A stretch of DNA of 64,000 nucleotides, taken from the NCBI RefSeq assembly GCF_004664715.2, contig NC_051070.1, forward strand, positions 46,572,456 to 46,636,455, given 5' to 3'. Numbering within the stretch: position 1 is the first letter of the stretch; every line of letters begins with the position of its first letter. A program made the translations under genes and the position numbers. This document shows, piece after piece, positions 47,073 to 58,030 of the stretch. The stretch comes from Peromyscus leucopus (taxonomy: Eukaryota > Chordata > Mammalia > Rodentia > Cricetidae). The notes under the pieces are model-generated. The model made no database searches, had not been told where the DNA came from, and saw only the letters and a program-made list of their open reading frames with translations.

Positions 47073-47300
47073 CCTGGGGCTGGGAATGTAGCCCAGGTGC
47101 TAGAGTGCTTGCCTAGCATCTACAATGTCCTGGGTTCGATTCCACCACTGCCTAAAACTGGGCATGGTAATGCACACCTGTAATCCCAGCACTTGGAAAG
47201 CGGGGACGGGAAGATCAGAAGTTCAGGGTCACCCTCAGCTATATAGTAAGTTTGAGACCTTCTTGAGATACATTGAGACTATGTTTACAAAGATTAAATA
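47073..47300 (+). mobile_element. B4 SINE (ID-B1 fusion)
   Basis: ID half: GGGGCTGGGAATGTAGCCCA, GAGTGCTTGCCTAGCATCTA, CCTGGGTTCGATTCCACCAC. B1 half: ACTGGGCATGGTAATGCACA, CTGTAATCCCAGCACTTGG, GAGACCTTCTTGAGATACAT. The fused order is diagnostic for B4. Confidence 0.78.
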
Positions 47301-47404
47301 CAATAACAATAAAAGCACTTTGCCGACTGATAGCCACAGAGGACTCTTCCCATGTCACCTGACACCACTCTCAGCCCATGGCTTGTGAGTCAAGATCTTC
47401 TGGC

Positions 47405-47520
47405 AGAGAAGGAAGGAGCCACAAACAAGAACACTAGCTTCCTAGCTCACTCCTGGCTCTGTCTCTTACGAGCTTTGTGACCTTGGGGGAGCATCAACGG
47501 GAAGTCTCAAGAGACACTTC
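47405..47520 (+). mobile_element. MIR fragment
   Basis: CTCCTGGCTCTGTCTCTTAC and GAGCTTTGTGACCTTGGGGG match the MIR core; the 3' half is absent. Confidence 0.45.
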
Positions 47521-48219
47521 CAGCACTTGGCTCAGGAGGATCACAGTCTCCTTCACACCCCACCACCCTCACTTCAGAAAATTAGCTTCCGGCTTTCCTC
47601 CTGCCCCTGCCCCCACCCAGTGCCAACTCTTCAAGTCCCTACAGTCCCAGAGTGGGCACTAGAAAGCGCAATGGCCTCAGAGTCCCCCCTGGAAATGTCA
47701 TTTCTAAGTAAATTTTGCTAACCAAGTAAGGATAGGTTTATAAAGTCTAAGAAAATGTCATGTTTATGTATTGTCAATAATCAACTGCGAGCAATGGTTC
47801 CAACCTTTAATTTCAGTACCTGCAGAAGCCCCCTAGACTATGGGGTCATGCTAAGAGCTCACAGGGTCTCTTGAGGCCCTAGTGTCTGGTATGGCCCAGA
47901 CAGAGCTTTGAGTGGAGGAATTTGATTATCACTATAGCCAAGAACTCAATTCCCTGGGCCTCAGGCTTCCTGGGAATTCTCCACAAATATTTCTAAGTCT
48001 TGTTCCTCATCGGGCAAATAAACCGTCCCACAAGGGTAGGATTTCCTCAGAGGTGACTTCTGCTGCCCTCCCCAGCTTCCACTGAACACCCTAAAGCTGT
48101 TTTTCCCCCCACCATGGGAGGAGGGGGTTTATAATCCAAAAGACCTAGTATCAGGAAAAACAATGTAGAGCGGCCCTTCTGACTGGAGTGCAAGGGTCTC
48201 AAACGGCTTCCAGGTTTAT
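47521..48219. other. unassigned non-coding sequence
   Basis: Nothing recognised. Confidence 0.5.
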
Positions 48220-48610
48220 TTTCCTGATGGCTAAGGCTATTGAACACTTTTTAAGCAAGCATCTGTAGTCCTTCTTTTGAACACTCTGACGAATGTCACA
48301 GCCCATTTCTGACTGAGCATTGTGTTTTCTTGATGTTTAGTTTATCATGTATTCTAGTTAGGAACGGTCTGTCAGATACGTAGCTGGCAAAGGCTTTCTC
48401 TCCCTTCTGCACGCTGTCTCCTCACTTGACCGGCCACTTCCTTTGCCTTTACAAAGGCCTTTTAATTCCATGAGATCTCAGTTTGGGGCCTTACTCCCTT
48501 AACAACTGGAGCCCTATTCAGAAAGTCCTGCTCTATGCCTAGATCTAAACGTGGGCTCCCTACTATTTCCCCGACTGCTTCAGACTTTCAGGTCGTAACC
48601 CTCCTTTAAA
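48220..48610 (+). mobile_element. L1M (mammal-wide L1) fragment
   Basis: GATGGCTAAGGCTATTGAACAC, GCATCTGTAGTCCTTCTTTT, a CAGATACGTAGCTGGCAAAG block, TTTCTCTCCCTTCTGCACGC and CTATGCCTAGATCTAAACG line up with the mammalian L1 3' UTR ('gatgttgaacattttttc ... gatatatgatttgcaaat ... '). Old and decayed. Confidence 0.6.
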
Positions 48611-48825
48611 GGCTTTACTTTCAGTGCCTGGGTCAGAACTTGAACTTGAACTAGTGTGCTGTATAACTTTATCGTGAATTTAAGAACGACATACGTTCCC
48701 TGGGACCAATGTGGCTGCAGATGTGCCAGAAGAATGTGCGTCTGTTTGGGAACCTGGATGGATTTCAGGACAGGCGCTCCTTTCTTCCTCTCCATCCCAT
48801 CCCATCCTCTCAGAAACTGCTGAGA

Positions 48826-48826
<1 letters not shown>
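48611..48826. other. unassigned non-coding sequence
   Basis: Nothing recognised. Confidence 0.5.
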
Positions 48827-48873
<47 letters not shown>

Positions 48874-48948
48874 AGAAAGGGAGAGGGAGAGAGAGGGAGG
48901 GAGGGAGGGAGAGAGAGAGGGAGGGAGGGAGGGAGGGAGAGGGAGGGA

Positions 48949-49005
<57 letters not shown>
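48827..49005. repeat. long (GA)n/(GGGA)n polypurine tract
   Basis: About 180 bases, almost all A and G on the plus strand: GA dinucleotides at both ends and GGGA/GGAG units in the middle. Open frames across it on either strand are low-complexity read-through. Confidence 0.98.
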
Positions 49006-49007
<2 letters not shown>

Positions 49008-49204
49008 ATTGCTTATCAATGGTTGGGAACATAACTTCTGACACCCCCCTCTACAACATGCATGTACATATGCTCAGGGGTTGGTGGCCTGAGCATGGAA
49101 AAAGGCAACACAGAACACAGGCATAACAAGAAATGTAGGAAGTCCATTCCCTCCTTGGCTACTAGGATCATGGCACCAGTCCACGGACATGAATACACTA
49201 GAAA

Positions 49205-49350
49205 CCATATTCATGCATGTTGCCTCCCGGATCCTCACAGTGGCTCTGAGAAATAGGACGGATGGTTTCCTTGGAGAAGAAAGTTCACAACAGGCTAAGC
49301 AATCACCTTGCTCAAGGTCCACCAGAAAGAATGTGAGAACCCACACAGGA
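49205..49350 (-). mobile_element. MIR SINE
   Basis: GATCCTCACAGTGGCTCTGA, GCAATCACCTTGCTCAAGGT and GTGAGAACCCACACAGGACC follow antisense MIR. Confidence 0.55.
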
Positions 49351-52299
49351 CCATGGCTGGCCCAGTTCCTGGATACAGTAGCTGCTTTGCTCAGAGCAGG
49401 GAACATCCCAACTGGAAAAGCACTCTCATAATTAATGCAATGCTTGACTCCTCCCCCCCCTCCCCAAATCTAGAAGGAAGGCAGTGTTACCATGTCAGCG
49501 GAACACAAAGTCAAACTGATGCTTTGCCCAAAGTGACATACCCTGGGAAGTCTTAAACAGGTGCTCTGCCCTGCACCAACCTGCTGTCCATCTTTCTATG
49601 CGGCTTATGTTTGACCGTTACCATCACTCCGTAGAATGGTTGCTTAGCATCCAATACATATCTGCCAGGCACTTCTTTTCCCAACACAAAGGTGAGTGAG
49701 AAACAGCTCTTCTGGGGACCAAACACTAGACAAAGGAAAGCCAGCTTATGACCGAATGCCATGCTGAAAGCAGCTCGTGCTGGATAGAGGTGGGCAGCCG
49801 TGCTTTGGAAAGATTCACTCTATCTGCCTAGGAGGGAGGCGGTGGGGATCCTCTACGGCTTTCACAAGGGATCCCGAAGCATTCCATACAGTTACCCAAA
49901 CACCAGAGCCAGCCTCCGCACCATGGAAAAGCAAAGCTCAGAGGACCCAAACGGTCTCAGCCCCTGCAGCTTCTTGGGCATTAGGAAAGTTACAACTGTA
50001 CCAGAGGCACAGCTAGTTTTCTCTGTTCTTAACACCTTAATTGAATTTGCCCTGAGTCATCCTACATCCCTTGGTGATTTCCGGGCCCACATCAGGTAAA
50101 TGTCCTCGGCCGCCCAGTTGTTCATCTAAACCTATCCTGGAATGTGTGCCACGGGTGCCGTTGTCTCCGGCACAAGGCAGATGAAAAGGCCAAGTTTAGT
50201 AGCAGATGACAAGCACGAGGTCCAGGCGTTTTCGAGAAGCTTGTGAAACCCTCTCTCCTGTTTACTCAAAGCCGAAATCTTGCCTTAGTAGAGGCTACAG
50301 CATTGCCTGCTCAATCTGGAAGGCTCTTTCCTGTGGCTTTAAGAAGTGGAAACAAGAGGCTCCGCCACTGGGCTGCCCTAGGGGACGCTGAGCGTCTCGG
50401 GGCTGTGTGAATGGCTGGCATCATCATTTCCCTGAATCGGGTTCCCAAAAGAACACAATGATGAGAGAAAGCCGCTGAACATGTTGACGTGGCATCTGGC
50501 CCTGGGAATTCTTAAACAGGTGGCCTGCCACGTAAAGGATCCAAACCAGACAGACAGAAGGTCTGGGACCAAGACCACAGAAACCCCTTTCTGGGGTGTT
50601 TTCTTAACTGGATACCACAACCTAAGAGACCGCGACACAAGGAGAATGTCTGGATTTCTCCTCACTCAGGAAGACAGACCAGAAAGCTGCTGCCCATTTG
50701 TGATTTCCAAAGATGCAGGACAATATTCCAAATAGCAATGTCAATAATCTTCTTGCCACCCACCAATGGATTAGCATGCACTGCAGAATGCTTTGCATTT
50801 TGAATTTTTAGAGATCATGTGCTCATAGATATCCCCCTGTAACAGTCACTCCCCGGCCTCTAGAAGGAACCACTACCCAATTCTCACCATTTTACTGGCC
50901 TCCCAAGAGCATGGCCCACGCAGACCGGTTATCTAATTTCCTTCTGGTCAGCCCCCAGGAGCTATTTTGGGCTTGCTCTGTGTGTACTCCACTTTTCCTG
51001 CCAGGACTGACTCAGCCCCTCTCCTCTCCTGGGACTCTTTTCTCTGAGTGAAACTTTGAAAGATGCAGACTTCCTCCAGGGCGGCACTTGGGGCCTGGCT
51101 CAACTTGGCAGGCTGCCAGGAGGTGCCAAGTACCACCCTGCATGTCCGGAAAACGGCAGGGAGGGCAGGATCCTCCTCACACTCTCAGCTCTCCCAGCCT
51201 GAGTCTCTCCCTTGGTGCCCCCAGCTGTGTCCTGAGTCCTGTGAGAGCCTAAATGCATGGTGCTGAGTGTGTGCGCCTTGGCTTTCATTTTTCTCTACCC
51301 ACAATGCATCTGCCTTTGTCTAACTCCTAGTTTATCTCCAGCACAGCCCAAGTACTCCTCTTTGGCTCCCTTTTGGCTCTGCCCCATCCATGCATCCAAC
51401 CCACTATTTCCCATCGCCCCCTGCTACCCTGGCTCCATAAGGATAACCCCTGCACTTTGATGGCCCCTGCCTCCCATATGCTTTTTACATATGGGATTCG
51501 CTTTAATTGTGTTATCAAAGTAAAGCGCTGAGAGGGCAAGATAAAAGAAAAGGAAAGGGGGGTCGAAAAAGAGAGATCTTCAAAAGCCTTGGTTGGTTAG
51601 TGGAAATCGAGGCGGTCCCTCGAAACCAGCATGCCTGACTGCGTGAATTAACACCAGGCTGATGATGAATCAGTCAGAAACAATGACAGGATCTCTGACC
51701 TCTGCTGCCTGGAGAAAGGGTTTCCAAGTCCAGTGGCTCTCTGGGCCAAGTAGGTAACATCAGTGTGGGGACAGGAGCCAGACCTTCAACAGCAGAGAGG
51801 GAGGGTGCCATGGAAACCCTGTGTGGACAGCCTCGCCCAGCAAAACACTCAGATTCAAATTCAAACACAAGCACAGCCCGCACGGAGCTCCGGTCAGATT
51901 CAGGCGGCTACATCTGCAAACACGGTGCTCTTGGTTGTCAGGAAAAAAAAAAAGCCCTGGTTCTCTTTTTCTACATTTGACATGTTTAAACAGAGTGCAG
52001 TGGTATAATTTTAGTCTGACTTCGTTGTGCTACCATTCAACATATTCCTGTGGATGAATAAGGTATTGCAATCTCTACTTCTAAATGTGATAAATGCCCC
52101 AGTATATTATTTCTGGTGAAGAAAGTCCAGGGGATCAACATTTGCAGCCTGGAACCTCATTGGGGAGGCAAGAAGAAAACCGCCAGGCACAGGCAGATCA
52201 TCATCTTACCACATCTCAAGGTCAGAGTTATCTCTGCAGTTTCCACCCCGCTCAACACTTCAGCCCAGCCAAAATGCCTACAAGTGATGCATCCCCAAC
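49351..52299. other. repeat-poor unassigned sequence
   Basis: Nearly 3 kb in which I recognise no SINE, LTR or LINE. CpGs are somewhat more frequent at 50040-50420. Open frames carry no domain I know. Confidence 0.5.
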
Positions 52300-52326
52300 G
52301 CCCCCCCCCACACACACACACACAAA
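52300..52326. repeat. C-run and (CA)n
   Basis: C10 followed by about eight CA units. Confidence 0.95.
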
Positions 52327-52539
52327 CACCTTAGACCACAGTCCGAGCACCTCCTCTTTACCAGGTTTCCTCCTTGTCACCCCTGTCTCTCCTTTCTCCG
52401 GTCCTCTCCAAACCCTCCCGGAGGCCTGCATGGTTCCCAGTGCAGTGCTTGGGCACACTAGATTCCAGCTGTGATTTGTGTCTGTCATTCCAACCAGAGT
52501 GCCAAGAGCAGGACAGGATCTGACGCATCAATAACTGCC

Positions 52540-52622
52540 CGGTGTGACACACATGCTTATTTGTTGGCGCTGCACAAATAACGGGATCAGTGGAAGAATG
52601 AATGAATGAATGAATGAATGAA
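52540..52622 (+). mobile_element. possible L2 3' tail with (GAAT)n
   Basis: ATGCTTATTTGTTGGCGCTG precedes a run of GAAT units (52594-52621). L2 ends in such tetramers, but the upstream match is thin. Confidence 0.3.
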
Positions 52623-52854
52623 GCAAGGCTTCCAGGTAAACTGCCTAGGCATCCTCAAATAGGTCATGCCATACAGAGTCTCCTTGAAGGGCAAAGACAA
52701 ACTTTCAGTCTGAAACTCATGCCTGAATGCTTTAGGCACATTTAATCTGTGCAATAGCCTCCATCATATAGACGCTACCATATTCATTTATTCTCTGCCC
52801 CCCCACCCTCTCTCTTTCCCTCCCTCCATTCCATCCTTGCTTTCTCTTCTCTTT

Positions 52855-53068
52855 CTTTTTGAATCAGGGTCTATGTATCCCAGGCTGGCCTCAGACTTGA
52901 TGTGTGGCCCATGATGATCTTGAACTCCCCATCCCCCCTCCCTCTACCTCCCAGGTGTTGGGGTTCCAGGCGTGCACTGTCACACCCAGTTTCTGCAGTG
53001 CTAGTGTCTGAAGCAGGACCTCCACAAACTAGGCAAGCACTTTCCCAAATAAGCTATACCCCAACCAC
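52855..53068 (-). mobile_element. B4 SINE (ID-B1 fusion)
   Basis: Antisense B1 half (GAATCAGGGTCTATGTATCC, GATCTTGAACTCCCC, CTACCTCCCAGGTGTTGGG) is followed by an antisense ID half (CTAGGCAAGCACTTTCCCAA, ATAAGCTATACCCCAACC), the expected B4 arrangement. Confidence 0.7.
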
Positions 53069-53076
53069 CATATTCC

Positions 53077-53078
<2 letters not shown>

Positions 53079-53126
<48 letters not shown>
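53079..53126. repeat. (CA)n microsatellite
   Basis: An uninterrupted CA run of about 48 bases. Confidence 0.98.
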
Positions 53127-53129
<3 letters not shown>

Positions 53130-54509
53130 TGTATGATCAGAGACACTGAATTTGTTTCCAATCAATCCACAGCTATGAGTAGCTGAGCCCCAAACTCCAA
53201 CCAGTGTCCCCAGACTGCATGCACTGCCTCTTTCCACCACCCGAATGGGCGGTGTCTGGGACCTCCCAACCCATGATGGGAGGTATGTTTCTGCCTCAGC
53301 TGCTGCCTGGCCACGCTCCTGACCTGGTCATTCTAAGCTCACACAGCAGAAGCAACTCTCAGAAGTGGCTCCTGAAATGGATTCTGGCTTCCAGCCATTA
53401 GGATCAGAAGCTGGCCCTTCCACTGTGAGTAGAAGCTTCAGTTCACCAGACAAGCATCTCTGAGCACTAAGACTCAGATCCACCTATTACCTCAGACAAA
53501 TGTCCCTGCTCATCTCTTCCCATCGGCACATGCTATTATCACTGGAGAAAAACCCCAAGCCACATCCTAAATCCATTTAAATCATTTAAGCAATATCTGT
53601 CATTACATTTTGATAAATGTAAGTGTGAGAGAGCAGGAGAGAGAATAAGAAAGTGAAGTCACGCACACCAGGCTCCTAAAATACCCTGTGTTTAAAGGTG
53701 TAATCATGACGCACACATCAGCGGAGAGAACAAGACAGAAAAACCTCTCTGACATTTGTACCTTACAAAATTATTGATTAAACCCATCCTCGAAATCAGT
53801 AGCATTAAGTGACAAGGAGTTTATCATAGTGAGTCAGCTGTGGTCTATCCAGTTTCTATTTTAGCTTCGCAGCCTAAGATGACGCAAACTAACCATGCCA
53901 TTCCCAAATTAATCTTAAATCAAATCTTCAGCCAGGAAAGGAGGGGTAATTACTAGATCACACCCAAAACGTCCACCAGTCTTTATGACATCCTGTCTCA
54001 AGCTCTATGAAACCCTGAGAGCTGCATGGCAAGGACCCAGGCTACTCACACTGGCTGAGGCAGGCACAGAACACACTCCACCAAAACTCATGAAGAAAGA
54101 GACCAGACCTTTCCAGAACGCAGCTTCTCTGCCCAGAAATAACAGAAAATGGACATCGGCTTCCCTGTCATTGAATTCGCAAGCAGGAATTTAGCACAGC
54201 TTAGGGAACACAGTTCTGAGCGTGGCTCTGCTGCTTACAATTCTTCTGTTCCAGAGAACGGTGTTTTATCTACTATCAGACAGCAGACTCGGAGAGGCAC
54301 GGAGCACCAAGACCAAACCAGGGGTCCATAAACAGTGAGAGAAGCATACAAACTATAGCCATTGGATTCCCAATCAACTGCCATTGATCAAAACAAAAGG
54401 AGGCCTTTTGAATGGAAGAAATATTTATTTCTAGAGAGTAAGCCATGATCCCAGAAAGAACACGTCTTCAAATGAAACGTTACTCTTCCTGTTTCCCTTT
54501 TCAAAGACT
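53127..54509. other. unassigned non-coding sequence
   Basis: No gene or repeat recognised. TGAGTCAGCTG at 53830 joins an AP-1-type site and an E-box, which alone is weak evidence of regulation. Confidence 0.5.
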
Positions 54510-54539
54510 CCCCCCCGCCCCCCGCCCCCGCCCCCGCCC
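54510..54539 (-). repeat. C-rich tract, G-quadruplex/i-motif candidate
   Basis: Five C runs (7, 6, 5, 5, 3) separated by single G. The minus strand therefore has five G runs with one-base loops. Confidence 0.9.
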
Positions 54540-54639
54540 AAATACTCCATTATTTTTCTTCCTTTCTTTTCCTTTTTTGTGAACTCACTGTCGTTTTGGA
54601 AGCTTGGGGACATCAGATTTCTGCTGGTTCTGCAGTTGC

Positions 54640-54740
54640 TAAGAAATGATACCATGCTAAGTGAAAGAAGTGAGCCACAGCTGGCCACACACGACATGAC
54701 TCAGTCTCTGTGTTATACTTTTATGCTTGCCCCATTGGAT
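54640..54740 (-). mobile_element. possible L1M fragment
   Basis: CATGCTAAGTGAAAGAAGTGAG and CACACGACATGACTCAGTCT parallel the antisense of the L1M 3' UTR ('atgctaagtgaaataagccag'). Confidence 0.4.
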
Positions 54741-55180
54741 ACTCCATTTGGGCATTTGTTGTTTGTGTTTGATTTTTGCTTCTGGGGGCTTTTCTTGGAA
54801 TATCATCACACTCAACAATCCTTTTCTGAGCCACATTCGGTCCACGTAAAAATCGTCAAATTAGTCTTATCAACCCACCAGAAACATTCTTCCTCTCTGC
54901 TCAGGGGTTCTTTATCTGTAGCATTTTTTTTTTCTATTCATTCTTGGAATTCCCATCCCTCAGCTTACATTACCCAATAAAGCAGTTTCCCCTGTGGGCA
55001 GACCTAGTCCAGGAGAACAGAGGCACTGACTTTTTCAGTATGGTTTCTTTCTTCCTTCTGACAGAAACACGAAGAGATTTTCCCTAGTATTCATTATGAA
55101 TATGGAGTTGGGCTCCTGGGACTAAAACTCCTAAAAATGTGATCTCCCTAGAGAGTCCCGTTGAAAGTGTTTTAAGTGAG
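54741..55180. other. unassigned non-coding sequence
   Basis: Nothing recognised. Confidence 0.5.
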
Positions 55181-55182
55181 GG

Positions 55183-55216
<34 letters not shown>
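55181..55216. repeat. (TG)n microsatellite
   Basis: An uninterrupted TG run of about 36 bases. Confidence 0.97.
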
Positions 55217-55217
<1 letters not shown>

Positions 55218-55320
55218 TGTGTTATGAACATATTTGTATAAATGTACATTGAGTGTATGTACACATACATGAGGAAACCAAAAACTGACATGGATCTTTT
55301 CCTCAATTGCCCTTTCTGTC

Positions 55321-55342
55321 TTTTTTTTTTTTTTTTTTTTTT
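55321..55342. repeat. T22 homopolymer
   Basis: Twenty-two T in a row, just before an antisense SINE. Confidence 0.97.
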
Positions 55343-55351
55343 AAGGAGTCT

Positions 55352-55548
55352 TTGATTGGACCTGGACCTCATGGATTCAGCTTGGCCAGCTTGGCCCTCT
55401 GGGGACCCCTTGTTTCTGTGTCTCTAGCACTGGGCTTGCAAGCACACCCCATAACTGACTTTAACAGATGTTCTGAGGATTAAACTCAGGTCCTCACGGT
55501 CGCATAGCGAGCACTTTACTACCGACTAAACTGTCTCTCTAAACCCTA
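55352..55548 (-). mobile_element. B4-type SINE
   Basis: CCTTGTTTCTGTGTCTCTAG, GCTTGCAAGCACACCCC, GATTAAACTCAGGTCCTCAC, GCGAGCACTTTACTACCGAC and TAAACTGTCTCTCTAAACCC are antisense B4 with its tRNA-like head on the right. Confidence 0.58.
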
Positions 55549-55667
55549 CCCCTACCCTGGAAGGTTCGGTTTCTTTGTTGGCTTGGTTTTGTGACAGGTG
55601 TCTGATGTGGTGGTGGTGGTGGCGTTTTGTGGGGAAGGACAGTAAGGATTTATGTTAGCTGGTTCTT

Positions 55668-55785
55668 ATGTTGAGAAAGGGTCTCATTCTGTAGCCCAGA
55701 CTAACCTGGAATTCATGAGTAACGAAAGTTGGCCTCAAGCTCACAGAAACCCTCCTGCCTCAGCCTCTCCCATACTGAATTTAGA
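55668..55785 (-). mobile_element. B1-family SINE, diverged
   Basis: TTGAGAAAGGGTCTCATTCT, GTAGCCCAGACTAACCTGGA and CCTCCTGCCTCAGCCTCTCC match antisense B1. Confidence 0.58.
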
Positions 55786-56194
55786 GAAGGCTGAGTTAAT
55801 GGCACAATCCTGTCAATTTTTACCCTCTTCCTATAGTTTTGGGTGCCTCCTCTTCACCCACAGAGAGCTTTTCTGTGAATTGATAAAGTAGAACATGTCT
55901 TTCTCAATGTAGGACAATCTATGTAGATGTACATGTCTTTCTTGATGAGACCAAAAGTTCATGAAGGACAAACAATATATTTTGGAGTTGTTGCCATCTT
56001 CCAGAGGACATCAAGTAAATATTTACCAATTAAGCAAATACTGAGAGAGCATCCTGCCTCCATGACATAGGGCACAGTAAGCTAGCCAGAAATATCTCCC
56101 ACATCCTGTAGAAGTGCACTGCCTTCCCCCAAGGAAGTGTCTGGGCTCCCAAAGTTCTACCCCAAGTTAGAATCTTTTTCTTTCCCCTTTAAAA
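55786..56194. other. unassigned non-coding sequence
   Basis: Nothing recognised. Confidence 0.5.
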
Positions 56195-56431
56195 AATCAA
56201 TATTTTGAGAATTTCATACAATTTATTTTGGTCATGTTCACCCTCTCCCCTAATTCTTCCCAGTTTCACCCCTACTTCTTGTAACCTCTAAAAAAATCAA
56301 GTCCTGTCAGTGCGACCATGTTTTCTTGGATGTGTGGTCATCCAGTAGAGTATGGTCAACCTACCAGGGGCCACACTTAAAGAAAACTGACTCGCCCTGT
56401 GCTAGTAACTATCAATTGCCAATAACTCCTT

Positions 56432-56752
56432 GACTGGGGATAAGACTCCATGCTCACCCCCCACTTGGCTCTTGGCTGGAGGATTAAGACTCCATGCTCA
56501 CCCCCACACACACCTGGCTCTTGGCTGGAGGGTAAGACTCCATGTTCACTCACCCACACACACACACCTGGCTCTTAGCTGGAGGGTAAGACTCCATGCT
56601 CACCTTCCACCTGGCTCTTGGCTGGGGGTAAGACTCCATGCTCACCTTCCACCTGGCTCTTGGCTGGGGGGTAAGACTCCATGCTCACCCCACACACACA
56701 CCTGGCTCTTGGCTGGGGGTAGGACTCTTTGCTCACTCCCCACCTGTCTTAG
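56432..56752. repeat. minisatellite, about seven 42-54-bp units
   Basis: Units begin near 56432, 56474, 56523, 56577, 56620, 56662 and 56711, each with GGCTGG, TAAGACTCCATGCTCAC and CTGGCTCTTGG. Length varies because some units carry a CA run. A long open frame through it is repeat read-through, not a gene. Confidence 0.93.
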
Positions 56753-56960
56753 GCATGCACAGGTCACGTGCATGCTGTTATAACCTGCCATGAGTTCCTA
56801 TGTGCAGCTGCCCTGCAGTGTCTGAAAAATCCTGTCCTTCTAGTCATCCACTGCCTCTGGCCTTACACTGTTTCTGCCCCTTCTGCAGTGATCCCTGAGC
56901 TGTGGGAGGATGGGATCTGATAGGGATTCGGAGATTACCTTTTATATTATTTAGACTGAT

Positions 56961-57036
56961 AGGTGATTTAAAGATGAGACTATGCAGTCTCTTATTCTAG
57001 GTGATTTAAAGATGAGACTATGCAGTCTCTTATTCT
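56961..57036. repeat. perfect 38-bp tandem duplication
   Basis: Units 56961-56998 and 56999-57036 are identical and start AGGTGATTTAAAGATGAGAC. Both lie inside the L1 3' UTR. Confidence 0.95.
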
Positions 57037-57436
57037 CTGAGCCTTGACCAGTTCTGAACCTCTGGTACTGCTTCTCTGATGAGGGCTGAGAAGCCCACTA
57101 AAATCTACAGGTATGATAATACGTCACTGGAAGTCAGTTTAATGCTGTATCCATTTAGCAGATGAATAGTAGAAGGTTCTCCCCTAAGGCCTATGACCTG
57201 CATAGACATGGCTTTCAACATGCCTCCTTCTCAGCAGGTGAGTGCCTGTTCAAAGAGCTCCAAAGAACCCCCTCCCAGACTCAGGCAAGATCCCCATGGC
57301 AACAACTGTAGCAGGGACTGCAACAGCTGAGTCCAGGATGGCTGTGACACCAAAAAGATGTGCAAAGCAAGTCTTAGAGGCACAGACAAAATCAGAAAAC
57401 AGCAGTTGACCAAATGATTTCCAACGTCATCATGCT

Positions 57437-57843
57437 TGTCCTGGTTAGTTCATGTCAACTGACACACACCTAGATAATAAGAGGGAATCTCAGTTGAGGA
57501 ATTACCTCCACAGATGGGGCCTGTGGGCATGTCTGAGGGTTGTTTTGTGTTTCTTATTGTTGTTTGTTTTTTTCTTGATTAATGATGGATACAGGAGGGC
57601 CCAGCCCGCTGTGGGTCATGCCACCCCTAAGCAGGTGGTCCCGGGGTGTACAAGAAAGCAAGCTGGTCAAGTCAGTAAGCAGCACCCCTCCATGGTCTTT
57701 GCTTCAGTTCCTGCCTCCAGGTTCCTTCTCTGACTTTCCTCAATAACGGATTGTGATCAGGACATGTAAGCTGAGTAAACCCTCTCCTCCTCAGCTTGCT
57801 TTTAGTCATTGACTTTATCACACTGATAGAAAGCAAACTACGA
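57437..57843 (+). mobile_element. rodent MaLR-like LTR
   Basis: TGTCCTGGTTAGTTCATGTC, GGAGGGCCCAGCCCGCTGTG, CAGTTCCTGCCTCCAGGTTC and AGCTTGCTTTTAGTCATTG align with the copies at 40358, 44521 and 62700. An extra T/G-rich stretch is inserted near 57540-57575. Confidence 0.7.
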
Positions 57844-57883
57844 TCTGCTTGACCAGGATTGTGTATAAAATAAACTTGCTGGG

Positions 57884-58030
57884 TGTGGTAGTGCACACTT
57901 TTATTCCCAGTACCCGGGAGGCAGAGGCAGTTGGATCTCTGTGACTTTGAGGCCAGCCTGGGCTACAGAGTGAGTTCCAGGACAGCCAGAGCTACACAGA
58001 GGAACCCTGTCTCAACAAAAGAGAACCAAA
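57884..58030 (+). mobile_element. B1 SINE, full length
   Basis: GCTGGGTGTGGTAGTGCACA, CGGGAGGCAGAGGCAGTTGG, GAGGCCAGCCTGGGCTACAG, GACAGCCAGAGCTACACAG and CCCTGTCTCAACAAAAG make a complete B1. The 3' arm has the GACAGCCAG form rather than the cricetid GGAAAGGCGCAAAG form, so it is an older subfamily. Confidence 0.9.

Larger units (their letters stand above)
56195..57245 (-). mobile_element. L1 3' UTR (rodent Lx-type) with internal expansion
   Basis: TTTTGAGAATTTCATACAAT, GTATGGTCAACCTACCAGGG, CTTAAAGAAAACTGACTCGC, GAGTTCCTATGTGCAGCTGC, TCTCTGATGAGGGCTGAGAA and AAGGCCTATGACCTGCATAG are colinear with the antisense of Lx-type L1 3' UTRs. The copy is 5'-truncated and non-coding. A minisatellite and a 38-bp duplication have arisen inside it. 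Confidence 0.78.

Noticed and set aside
47073..47150. tRNA/BC1-like sequence
   Set aside because: It is the ID half of a B4 SINE.
48709..49041. Arg/Glu-rich open frames over 100 codons
   Set aside because: Pure read-through of the GA/GGGA tract on either strand.
56432..56752. Regularly spaced repeats that look CRISPR-like
   Set aside because: Units are tandem with no unique spacers, vary in length and derive from an L1 3' UTR in a mammalian genome.
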